Assembly (NCBI GenBank): GCA_016840285.1
Contig: JAEOSR010000112.1
Span: 1 to 64,000, forward strand
Source of the DNA: Candidatus Hodarchaeota archaeon
GTDB taxonomy: Archaea; Asgardarchaeota; Heimdallarchaeia; Hodarchaeales; Hodarchaeaceae
DNA: 64,000 nt
Direction: 5' to 3'
Made by a program: the position numbers and the translations under genes. Shown here piece by piece: positions 17,451 through 25,441 of this stretch. The notes under the pieces are model-generated. The model did not search any database. It was not told where the DNA came from and saw only the letters and a program-made list of their open reading frames with translations. Numbering within the stretch: position 1 is the stretch's first letter; the number at the start of each line of letters is the position of its first letter.

Positions 17451-18179
17451 TCATTGGGGGAAAGGTGGTGGTATTTGAAGCGTAACAGGAATGGGGTATT
17501 TGGCAAATCGTTGTTGTTTCATTCCATCAATAATAGCCTCGGCTTTTTCTGGAGGTATTGTAAACAATAATTCGTCATCTTGAGTGCCTGCAAAAACTCG
17601 ATCGCCATTTCCAGGCACAACAAGTTGACATTCGCCAGTATTAAACGTTCGTATAATTCCCGCTGTACAAGATGCCATTATTCCAGTTAATTCGCTTTTT
17701 AATTTATTACCCTCTTTATTCATGGTGCCCTGTAGTAATCGCATAACTTGAGCTGGGTTTCCATAGACTAATATAACATCTGGGACAATTTTTGTTCGTG
17801 TTAGGGGTGAAACTACTACTCCTCCAAATTTACCTGATTCTATTCGATCTAAATTTTCAACTATTCTTTGTGCGCCAGTCTCATCTGAAGCGTACCCGGC
17901 AAAGTGAAAAAACTGTGCTAGCTGTGATGGATCAACGGGTGTTGTCCATCCATAAGTTAAGCTAGCTCCAGGACAGCCACTATCTTCTTCTGTTATTCCC
18001 ATTGTCCAACCATATTTCCGACATAGAGATAGGGCTTGACAAATAGCAATTTTTTGTTCAGGGCGTCTAGTTCTTTCAGGGAATTCCGATTTATCTTTGA
18101 CAAATTTCACTGCTATAGGGTAGGTTTGAAGTCTTAGTATTTCTTCTAATGATTTTCCAATATCCATCCAATTCTCCAT
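17451..18179 (-). CDS. DUF169 family protein
   Basis: A 242-residue protein of the DUF169 family, recognised by the N-terminal LRLQTYPIAVKFVKD segment, the Cys-containing CQALSLCRKYGWTMGI and GCPGASLTYGW in the middle, and the later VVVSPLTRTKIVPDVILVYGNPAQVMRL. The family is widespread in anaerobic archaea and bacteria and has no established reaction. Several conserved Cys could bind metal or a cofactor. It lies between ICMT-like and ACBP genes in one operon. Start ATG 18179. Confidence 0.8.
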   Translation of the reverse strand: MENWMDIGKSLEEILRLQTYPIAVKFVKDKSEFPERTRRPEQKIAICQALSLCRKYGWTMGITEEDSGCPGASLTYGWTTPVDPSQLAQFFHFAGYASDETGAQRIVENLDRIESGKFGGVVVSPLTRTKIVPDVILVYGNPAQVMRLLQGTMNKEGNKLKSELTGIMASCTAGIIRTFNTGECQLVVPGNGDRVFAGTQDDELLFTIPPEKAEAIIDGMKQQRFAKYPIPVTLQIPPPFPQ

Positions 18180-18215
18180 ATATCCATCACCATTGTTATA
18201 TAATATGTTCTCAGA

Positions 18216-18914
18216 TTACCATATTTTAGGTATTAATCGATAGTGTACTTTTTGACTATATTCTTTGTATCCTTTCAACTCTTTGATTAATGTTTTTTCT
18301 TCGTAGGTGGCTCGAAGAGCAATAAGAATGTCGACTAGTATTGCTGGTGGAAGAGCAAGAAATGAACCAAGAGCAAGGGGGAAGCAAATAGTAATGATAT
18401 TGAATCCGACATACATTGGGTGACGGACATATGAATAGGGTCCAGTTGTGATGACTTTTTGTTCTTCTTGCACCTCAATTCGTTTTGATGCATATGCATT
18501 TTTTCTCATTACAATGAAAATTATGATGAAACCAAGTATCATCCCTCCAAATCCAACGACTTCTATGGCCACTGGGACTTTGAAATTTGACCATGGGAAT
18601 ATTTCTTCTAAAGCTGGATTTACGCTAAATGCAGTTATTAGGAACATTGAGAAAAATGCTAATCCCGAAACCACCATGAAAATAGTATCGAAACCTCTTT
18701 CAGGCTTAACTTTGGTTCTCGATTGCAGAATAGTTGGGTCTTTTTTCCAGAAATAGAAGACAACTATCATAACATAAAGAAAAGTAATAATAAGAAAGAC
18801 CCAAGCTTCCATCCATTCTATAGTACCAGCTGGTATAAAAAATAGAATACTGTAAAAAATAAATCCAATTATTATCTGGATAATTAACCGTGGAAGAGAT
18901 ACTGTTTGCGACAT
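18216..18914 (-). CDS. isoprenylcysteine carboxyl methyltransferase (ICMT)/PEMT-family membrane methyltransferase
   Basis: A 232-residue integral membrane enzyme with about five helices and the conserved C-terminal catalytic block. The VRHPMYVGF motif (SAM-binding HPxY) is near residue 166, followed by a long hydrophobic helix and the EE-type segment YEEKTLIKELKGYKEY that ends ICMT/PEMT proteins. In eukaryotes the family methylates prenylated C-terminal cysteines of Ras-type GTPases; prokaryotic members may methylate lipids or other isoprenoids. The small GTPases in this window lack a C-terminal Cys, so they are not obvious substrates. It is the first gene of the ICMT-DUF169-ACBP-hydrolase operon. 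Confidence 0.8.
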   Translation of the reverse strand: MSQTVSLPRLIIQIIIGFIFYSILFFIPAGTIEWMEAWVFLIITFLYVMIVVFYFWKKDPTILQSRTKVKPERGFDTIFMVVSGLAFFSMFLITAFSVNPALEEIFPWSNFKVPVAIEVVGFGGMILGFIIIFIVMRKNAYASKRIEVQEEQKVITTGPYSYVRHPMYVGFNIITICFPLALGSFLALPPAILVDILIALRATYEEKTLIKELKGYKEYSQKVHYRLIPKIW

Positions 18915-19035
18915 ACTTAATCCTCTAGATCAGATCATAACTTACAGAATAAAAATTTTTTCTCCTTAATCTAAGGATGAAAAACTATATTAAAGAAAAT
19001 GGTTAAAATTACAAATTAATATGGATTAAAGGAAG

Positions 19036-19215
19036 ATGGTGCAAAATAAGGGTTCAAAATCATGTGAATGGTGTGATAAACGTAAACCCACTTATATCTG
19101 TGCATTTTGTGGAGGGGAAATCTGCGAAAAATGTGCTGTGGAAACAAGGAGTGGGGAATATTATTGTAAGTCATGTCAATTATCCGCTGTATTAAGTGAC
19201 CAAGCTTGTGATTAG
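19036..19215 (+). CDS. 59-residue zinc-finger protein (four CxxC knuckles)
   Basis: A short gene with ATG 19036 and TAG 19213. The product carries CEWC, CAFC, CEKC and CKSC at residues 10-13, 22-25, 30-33 and 44-47, the spacing of a cross-brace or double treble-clef zinc module of B-box/FYVE-like type; the first two knuckles are nine apart and the next two are four apart. GGAAG lies just upstream of the ATG. The eight paired cysteines make chance unlikely. It may mediate protein contacts. No partner is evident: the gene stands alone, divergent from the ICMT-like operon and convergent with a dead ATPase. Confidence 0.7.
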   Translation: MVQNKGSKSCEWCDKRKPTYICAFCGGEICEKCAVETRSGEYYCKSCQLSAVLSDQACD

Positions 19216-19325
19216 GATAGTAGCCATTGTGAGTATTTTCCTTGTCGTTAGTCTAAAAAAATTAAAAATATTAGTTACTAAAAAGTTCATCATTTTATTA
19301 GAATATTTTTCTTTATCTTCTTCGT

Positions 19326-19902
19326 CTAATGACTATCTTTCTCTATTTCGACAGTTTCTCCTTCTAATAACTTAATTGTCCGTTCAGTGAATTCCTTTCG
19401 TCTTATGGTTTCTTTCCTCAAATCATCTGTTATATTCGCTTGATTAAGTATTTGATTAAATGAATCATTATAATTGATAAAATTCAAGTTATATTGATTT
19501 CTACCAATGTTTTCCCCACGAAAACGTATATTTTCCCAATTCTGTATTTTTGAATTATTCTTCAACTACTCTTTTGCTATCCCTTCGAAACTAGACATTT
19601 CCATAAGATTTTTTCGTAAGCGAAAAGAAAAACATATTGTGCTCGGATTCGATTCCAATCTTTATTTCACGATCTAAATCATGTTTGTGGACAAATTCTC
19701 TGAAACTTCCCAAAGAAATGAAATTACCATTCGGTAGTAATACTGTACTGGGATCTGTGGTTTCAGAAATCATTTGGTGAAGTAATAGAAGAGATTGAAT
19801 TATGGAAGTTTTTCCGAATAATAACGTAATTCGATTCATTGGGATGCTTTGACCAGGATACCCAAATCCTTTAAAATTTTGTAAGAATAAATTAGTGATC
19901 AA
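19326..19902 (-). pseudogene. decayed AAA/SMC-like ATPase (OLD/RecF-type) remnant
   Basis: The 5' part (ATG 19902, stop at 19591) begins like AAA ATPases of the DUF3696/RecF-like group: NLFLQNFKGF, then ITLLFG-KTSIIQSLLLLHQ. Living relatives have a full GxxxxGKTS loop here; this copy jumps from LLFG straight to KTS, so about five residues of Walker A are missing. A second fragment in another frame (19565-19326) carries helical sequence that plausibly continues the same protein. The gene is truncated, frameshifted and P-loop-deleted, so it is non-functional. Relatives often act in DNA repair or phage defence; this may mark a lost defence gene. Confidence 0.65.
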
Positions 19903-20062
19903 TGTTAATCACAGCCATTTATTTAGCCAATCTAATCCAGTCAATTATTGGAATAAAGTATCTTTCTCTATTATAAAGAAGTTTCCAACAACGTCTACCT
20001 AGAGGAGGGTCTAGAGTAGATCTTCAAGAGGATATAATTAAGCTCACGAGAAATTGATAATA

Positions 20063-20073
20063 TTTTTATAAAG
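20063..20073 (+). promoter_or_regulatory. TATA box of the GbsR-like gene
   Basis: TTTTTATAAAG at this position predicts a transcription start near 20095-20100. That is downstream of the TTG codon at 20091, so it supports the ATG at 20127 as the real translation start. Confidence 0.5.
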
Positions 20074-20126
20074 AACTTTAATTTTCGTTTTTGAAGTGCT
20101 TTTATATTAATATAGGTCGAATTCTT

Positions 20127-20675
20127 ATGTCTAATGCTAGTAGTGGAGAAGATTTATCAAAATTAGAGGAAGAGATTTCAAATTTTTTTGAAGATTTTAT
20201 GTATGATCGGGGTGGATCACCATTATTAGGACGAATTTATGCTTTGTGTGTCTTATCTTCCCATGATGAACCATTACTCCAAAAAGATCTTGTTGAGAAA
20301 TTTAAAGTCAATCCCTCTACAATTAGCAGAAATTTAAAAGAACTTGAGAACTGGAATCTAATAACTCGAAGACGGGAACCTGGAAGTCGCGAATGGAAAT
20401 ATCAGGTTGAACCAACATCTTTCCGTGAGTTGTTAATCCACATATACGATCAGAGTGCCAATTCTTTACAAGAAAAGGCCGATGATCTTATTAGGATTCG
20501 GGAACATTGGGGTACATCACTTTCTGAGAAATCTAAGTCGACAGAGAAGGGAAAACAAGCACTTTTAGCTCTTGATATTTTGATTGAATGGATCAGTATT
20601 GTTGAGAAAGAACTTGATTCTTTCATCATCAATCTACAGGAACGATTCTTGGAATTAGAGAAACGTCTCACATGA
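20127..20675 (+). CDS. GbsR/MarR-like winged-helix regulator
   Basis: About 182 residues from ATG 20127. The N-terminal half matches the GbsR pattern: YDRGGSPLLGRIYALCVLSS, the recognition helix LVEKFKVNPSTISRNLKEL and the wing RRREPGSREWKYQV. A long C-terminal helical region (about residues 100-182) probably dimerises or binds ligand. It is a one-unit relative of the duplicated regulator at 10503. The neighbouring alpha/beta hydrolase is convergent, so its target is not obvious from position. Confidence 0.8.
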   Translation: MSNASSGEDLSKLEEEISNFFEDFMYDRGGSPLLGRIYALCVLSSHDEPLLQKDLVEKFKVNPSTISRNLKELENWNLITRRREPGSREWKYQVEPTSFRELLIHIYDQSANSLQEKADDLIRIREHWGTSLSEKSKSTEKGKQALLALDILIEWISIVEKELDSFIINLQERFLELEKRLT

Positions 20676-20693
20676 CCAATAAATCAAGACCTG

Positions 20694-21590
20694 TTAAACA
20701 GCATGCTTTATAATGGCTTCTATTATTTTTGGGGCTACTTCTGCTGGTATACTATGGCCCATTCCTTCCAAAATCAACAATTTTGCTCCTGGAATGACTT
20801 CCGCTGTCTCTTTTCCTCCTTCAACAGGAACGAGGGGATCAGCATTACCATGAATGACGAGCGTTGGCACCTTGACATTTTTAAGTTCGTCTTTCCGACT
20901 ACCAGACGCTAAAATGGCTGCTAGTTGTCTTGCACTCCCAGTAGGATAGTAGCTTCTATCAAAATCTTGAGCTGATCGTTTTCGTACAAAATCCTCATCA
21001 AATGGTAATTCTCCATTCAAAAAGCGCCATGTATTCACCGAGTGTTCAATATATTCAGCTCGATCTGAGGGAGGGGGTGTGATCAGAATGGATATTGCCT
21101 CTGGTCCTGGTTGTGGTAATTCTGGATTACTAGTTGTCGACATTATTGATGTTAAAGTACGAACTCGTTCTGGATGGTGGATGGCAATGGTTTGTGCGAT
21201 CATTCCTCCCATCGAGGCCCCTACAATGTGAGTGGTTTCGATTTTCAATGCTTCAAGTAATCCTATTGCATCATTTGCCATATCTAATAGCGTGTAGGGA
21301 GCCTCTACACTTTCTCCTTGCTGAACCCTCATTATTAATTCCATTAAATCGGGGATACCTACTTCATCAAACTTTGTTGAAAGCCCAACGTCACGATTAT
21401 CAAAACGAATAACCCAGTAACCATTTGAAGCAATCGCTCTGCAAAAAGCTTCATCCCACATAGTCATTTGAGCACTCAAACCCATTATAAGCAACATTGA
21501 GGGAGCTTGAGGGTCTCCAAAAGTATCATACGTTATCTCAATACTATTTATCTTCACAGTAGTTTCTTCACTTTTAACAATTTCAGCCAT
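20694..21590 (-). CDS. alpha/beta-fold hydrolase
   Basis: A 298-residue hydrolase with a complete triad: nucleophile in GASMGGMIAQ near residue 121, acid in HGNADPLVP near residue 240, and His in EGMGHSIPAEV near residue 271. It resembles esterases and haloperoxidase-like hydrolases with a cap domain between the strands. AGGAGG 5 bases before ATG 21590 is a strong ribosome site, and a TATAAATTTT-like element lies about 70 bases upstream. It is not closely similar to the hydrolase at 16296. The substrate is unknown. Confidence 0.87.
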   Translation of the reverse strand: MAEIVKSEETTVKINSIEITYDTFGDPQAPSMLLIMGLSAQMTMWDEAFCRAIASNGYWVIRFDNRDVGLSTKFDEVGIPDLMELIMRVQQGESVEAPYTLLDMANDAIGLLEALKIETTHIVGASMGGMIAQTIAIHHPERVRTLTSIMSTTSNPELPQPGPEAISILITPPPSDRAEYIEHSVNTWRFLNGELPFDEDFVRKRSAQDFDRSYYPTGSARQLAAILASGSRKDELKNVKVPTLVIHGNADPLVPVEGGKETAEVIPGAKLLILEGMGHSIPAEVAPKIIEAIIKHAV

Positions 21591-21775
21591 ATTAGTTCCT
21601 CCTTACTTTTTTAATCTGAATATTCTTGTAAAAATTTTCTAATTTTTTCTTTCTATAAAATTATAAATTTTGGGTTTGGAATCTTTTTCGTTAGATTATC
21701 GCACACCAGAGAAAGGAAGATATATCTAATAAAGAGTATGATTAAAATGCATAAAAGAAGGCTGATTTTGAACAA

Positions 21776-23008
21776 ATGACTTCAACGAAGGCAATTTGGA
21801 TAGCAGGGCTAGGAACAGTTATAGCAACTTTTCAATTAGTAATAATAGGGAATTATGTAGTTATCTTTTTGAAAGAAGACTTGCTAACAGCAATAATCAT
21901 TATTACAATCATTGTATCAATGAGAAATTTTCTACAGCTCTTCTTTCGTGTTCCCTTTGGAGAACTCTCACAGATTTTTGGTAGAAAGCCTTTGATTTTA
22001 GCAGGTCATTTTAGTTTAACCGTGGCGTTAATCTTGATGTCATTTGCGAACCACTGGCTCTGGGTTTTGTTATCTATTTTGTTTGTAGCTCTTGGTATGA
22101 GTGCTTTTTGGCCATGTATACTAGCGTATGTTTCAGATTTCTCCCCAGATAATAGTTCAGGAGAATCAATTGGTCGAATATTTCAAATGGCTGATTTAGG
22201 GTCGATTATCGGATTATTAATATCCAATTTAGTCTTAGATGAATTGTTATGGACATTGAAGGATCTTTTTGGTATTGCTGCTGGATTTGCTTTCTTTTTT
22301 GGCCTTATAAACGTCATAATATTACCAGAAGGATTGGATAAAGCACATAGAAAACAAATTTCCAGTGTTCCAAGGGCAATTATTGACTCTTTTTTCTCAA
22401 TGCTCTCTTCATTAAAACGAATGACCTTAACAAGAGGTTTAACAAGAGCATATATCTATCAGTTCATAGTGGCGATTACTGAGTTTACTACTTCGACATT
22501 CCTGCCATTACTTATTGTACAGAAGGGGTACTCTCGTGGAGATGTCGCTGAAATTGGATTATGGGCAATTCTATTGAGTGTATGGTTTAAACCATTTTTG
22601 GGAAGACTGACTGATAAGTTTCGTTTTGTCTATGTTATCACTATAACTCTAATGATCTATTCCTTTGCTTTACTAGGTTTTACCATAGCACAGGATTTCC
22701 AACTATTGGTTATGCTGTATATTTGTATGAATGTATCTTTGATGACTGCATATATGGCTGAAAATAATGAGGTGTCTAGAAGAGCCCCAGCTATATTTAG
22801 AGGTACAGCTCTTGGTGCTTTGGGTTTTTATGTCTCCTTAGGACGGACTACTTCAACTGTTGTATCAGGACCCATCTGGGAAATCTTTGATTTAACAGCC
22901 GTTTTTTACATTATTACATTTTGCGTTATTATCATTACATTAGTTTTATTCTTCTGGAATAAGATGAAAGAACAGGAACTTAATTCTAAAGGTCACTCAT
23001 TCTCATAA
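21776..23008 (+). CDS. MFS transporter
   Basis: A 410-residue polytopic protein with about twelve hydrophobic helices and a cytoplasmic loop after helix 6. The loop between helices 2 and 3 (PFGELSQIFGRKPLI) carries the MFS motif A pattern GxLxDxxGRRxxL in degenerate form, and its counterpart in the second half reads LGRLTDKFRF. It is probably a drug or solute antiporter; the substrate is unknown. It overlaps the convergent helicase gene by 16 bases. ATG at 21776. Confidence 0.85.
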   Translation: MTSTKAIWIAGLGTVIATFQLVIIGNYVVIFLKEDLLTAIIIITIIVSMRNFLQLFFRVPFGELSQIFGRKPLILAGHFSLTVALILMSFANHWLWVLLSILFVALGMSAFWPCILAYVSDFSPDNSSGESIGRIFQMADLGSIIGLLISNLVLDELLWTLKDLFGIAAGFAFFFGLINVIILPEGLDKAHRKQISSVPRAIIDSFFSMLSSLKRMTLTRGLTRAYIYQFIVAITEFTTSTFLPLLIVQKGYSRGDVAEIGLWAILLSVWFKPFLGRLTDKFRFVYVITITLMIYSFALLGFTIAQDFQLLVMLYICMNVSLMTAYMAENNEVSRRAPAIFRGTALGALGFYVSLGRTTSTVVSGPIWEIFDLTAVFYIITFCVIIITLVLFFWNKMKEQELNSKGHSFS

Positions 23009-24834
23009 AAACTAAGTTTAATATCATCAATTACTTTCTCGATTTCTTCTTTGATTTCTAGTGGTAAAAGAAGGTCTTGTACATGGGGTTCAATTACATC
23101 TGATATATCACGTGCCTGGGCAACTTCAAATTCGTAATTCAATTCTAGGGGATCAATTATCAATTCAAATAACTTAGCTACTTTTCCAGGACGAGTAGCT
23201 CGACCGACTCGTTGGATTTGTTCTCTTCTGTTTCTTGTCCCTGATGCAATAATAATTGTATCCGCAGGTGCATCAAACCCCTCGTTAAGCATTTTTACTA
23301 ACACGAGTGTTTGGATTTTGCTTTGCCTAAATTGATCTAGTATTTGATTTAGTTCACGATCGTTCATCACTGTGTGGCCAGTTAAAACAGTTGTATCTAT
23401 TCCAGATTCTTTGAGGTGAGAGTGAATTTTATTGGCATGTTTAATGCGACTAGTAAAAATCAGGGTTTGAGAGGTTATGGGGGCTTCTAACAATTTCTGA
23501 ATAGCCAATAGTTTGTTACTTGCTTGTCTGGAAACTTTTCCATAAGCAGATTTCCCTTTACGGTTTAAATATCTCTTCTCATCAGTAGTCAAGGGTATAT
23601 GAATTCGTTTAAAGTAAATAGGGGCAATAAATCCCTCCCGTGCAAGGAGACCATAACCCACCATATGAATGATAGGGCCAAGTGTTGCAATAACTAGAGA
23701 TGAGTGAACGCTCTTTTCGATTGTAGCTGACAGTGCTAGCCGACGTGGAATTTCTAGATCTAAAGCGATTTGTCTAAAGGTTTCTGCTTGTATGTGATGA
23801 GATTCATCTGCGATTAATAGCCCAAATTTATGTGTAAAGAATCCAATTGTATCTTCCACTAAAATTTTCTCACGAAGAGGTTTAGTAGAACTATCATTCT
23901 CTCTGTAGGCGTGTAAATCTTGTAGATACTGACTTAAAAGTTGATACGTGGAGATAACAATTGGATACTCTCGAAATGCTTTTTTCTGGCCATTAAAGAT
24001 TCCTATTTGATTGACAGGTATTGATAGAAATTTGGAAGTGAAATCAACCCATTGATCTACCAAAGCTAGATTTGGTACTAAGATTAGAGTTCTTTCGTGA
24101 ACATATCGTATTGCATCAATCCCAATCAGACTTTTTCCAGCCCCCGTAGGCAATTGAATAGAACCATAGTAGCGATTTCTTTTCCATTTTTCCATAGCCT
24201 CTTGCTGATAGGGTCGAAGAGTGTAATTAGGCTGCATTGTAAAGTTGTATTCTTTTGAGGATGGTTGAAATGGTTGGAATTGAAGATCAAATAATGGAGG
24301 ATGGTTTTCTTTCTCTATAGTTCGATGGACTTCGTTCCAAAAATAATTCGCTCTAAATGCTGCCCAATACTCTACTTGGATTTCTTGAGGCCCAATTTGT
24401 TGAATGCAGGGAATATAATCTGCTTGTGGGTCATCCTCAGATCTGATGGCCATAAACCGAGCGAAAACGTTGAATAGTGAGTGAAACCATTTGTTAAAGT
24501 CCTCATTCCAGTGAATTCGCAAACGGTTATCATAGGTTTCTATTTTAATTTTGAAATCCTTACTAGCTTCCTTCTCAAGCTTCTTGAGTTTTTCTAATGC
24601 ACCTGCAGCAAAGATAACTTTGCATCCAGCTTTTCGTAAGATTTCGAGATCTTCCTGAGCTAATTGAGGAAACTGTAACTCAAACTTTGTCGCTCTATGG
24701 GTTCTATTTTGTTTCCAATACCCATTATGTCTCTTCCATTTTCTCTGCCAAATGTTGAATTGTTCTTGTACCCAAGGAGAATAGAAAAATTTTCTGTCAT
24801 AATCCACAGAGGTGGTTTCTCGTTCTAAATACAA
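22993..24834 (-). CDS. superfamily 2 DEAD/DEAH-box helicase (XPB/Rad25-like core)
   Basis: A 613-residue helicase body. Motifs in order are: Q-motif-like LRPYQQEAMEKW, Walker A LPTGAGKSLIGI near residue 238, Ia LVPNLALVDQW, motif II IADESHH (DExH), motif III LALSATIE, motif IV region LIFTSRIKHA, motif V LVKMLNEGFDAPADT and motif VI IQRVGRATRPGK. The layout is that of XPB/Rad25/ComF-type dsDNA translocases. About 220 residues precede the core. The TTG at 24834 is unlikely to be the true start: the frame is open a further 119 codons upstream and encodes a zinc finger. It overlaps the convergent MFS gene by 16 bases. Confidence 0.88.
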   Translation of the reverse strand: MYLERETTSVDYDRKFFYSPWVQEQFNIWQRKWKRHNGYWKQNRTHRATKFELQFPQLAQEDLEILRKAGCKVIFAAGALEKLKKLEKEASKDFKIKIETYDNRLRIHWNEDFNKWFHSLFNVFARFMAIRSEDDPQADYIPCIQQIGPQEIQVEYWAAFRANYFWNEVHRTIEKENHPPLFDLQFQPFQPSSKEYNFTMQPNYTLRPYQQEAMEKWKRNRYYGSIQLPTGAGKSLIGIDAIRYVHERTLILVPNLALVDQWVDFTSKFLSIPVNQIGIFNGQKKAFREYPIVISTYQLLSQYLQDLHAYRENDSSTKPLREKILVEDTIGFFTHKFGLLIADESHHIQAETFRQIALDLEIPRRLALSATIEKSVHSSLVIATLGPIIHMVGYGLLAREGFIAPIYFKRIHIPLTTDEKRYLNRKGKSAYGKVSRQASNKLLAIQKLLEAPITSQTLIFTSRIKHANKIHSHLKESGIDTTVLTGHTVMNDRELNQILDQFRQSKIQTLVLVKMLNEGFDAPADTIIIASGTRNRREQIQRVGRATRPGKVAKLFELIIDPLELNYEFEVAQARDISDVIEPHVQDLLLPLEIKEEIEKVIDDIKLSFYENE

Positions 24835-25201
24835 AAAAAGCTCTTCTACATTGATTGATCTTTCACGCTCCGACTTATAATGGGGTCTTCGGGTGGGGAT
24901 CCATGCATTTATCTTGGTAAAAGGATACCAAGGGAACTCAACAAGAAATGTTAAATCTTCTTGGATTTTTACTTGATATTTTTTCTTACTCTTCAGAAGA
25001 TTCTCCCAGGCAGCTTTAGAAATGTCCGCGCCTTCTCTACGAGGACTTTGTTTTCCACGTAACCCAAGAGTTGGGGAAGAGCATACGTGAGTGCGAATAT
25101 TATGCCTACATAGTGGTGCGGAGCACTTACTGCATCGATAAATCCTTTCACCTTTTTCAGTACATTCTTTGCAAATTTCTAAAGACAGGGGTTATACCCA
25201 T
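24835..25201 (-). pseudogene. N-terminal zinc-finger part of the helicase, separated by a frame break
   Basis: The helicase frame stays open from 24834 up to 25191 (119 codons) but contains no ATG, GTG or TTG. It encodes a finger with CKEC, CSKC and LCRH, then a further H and HVC, and afterwards FLVEFPWYPFTKINAW joined to the helicase. One base upstream out of frame is ATG 25201, preceded by AAGG. Removing one base in the ATAACCCC stretch (about 25187-25195) would give MGIPLSLEICKEC. This is either an assembly indel, a real frameshift or a +1 recoding site. The intact product would be about 735 residues. The rest of the gap up to 25441 is AT-rich with no gene. Confidence 0.65.
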
Positions 25202-25441
25202 CCTTATTATGAGTTCATATAGGCAAATATTCTCTCTTCTTCTTAAGAAAACCAATTAGAGAGGAGTTGATTTAGAGAAGCCTTTTTTTAGGCAAAAAAA
25301 ATTATCAAACCCGATTTGTTTTCAATTATAGACGAGAATTTTCCCTCAATGAGAACTCAATCCTTTTTTCCTAAAAACCTTTTGTTATGATTCCTTTATA
25401 ATAACTCAAGTTCTCAATGCAGTACTGGGGTAATGGAATAA

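Noticed and set aside
20091..20126. TTG 20091 as start of the GbsR-like regulator
   Set aside because: The TATA box at 20063-20073 predicts transcription starting at or after this codon; ATG 20127 fits better.
25071..25259. Plus-strand 62-codon frame over the helicase 5' region
   Set aside because: It is antisense to the zinc-finger coding segment, which has clear CxxC spacing; no sign of a real protein.
25350..25416. Inverted repeat TGAGAACT/AGTTCTCA as a terminator or operator
   Set aside because: Arms are 51 bases apart in AT-rich sequence and no promoter or T-tract is linked; likely chance.
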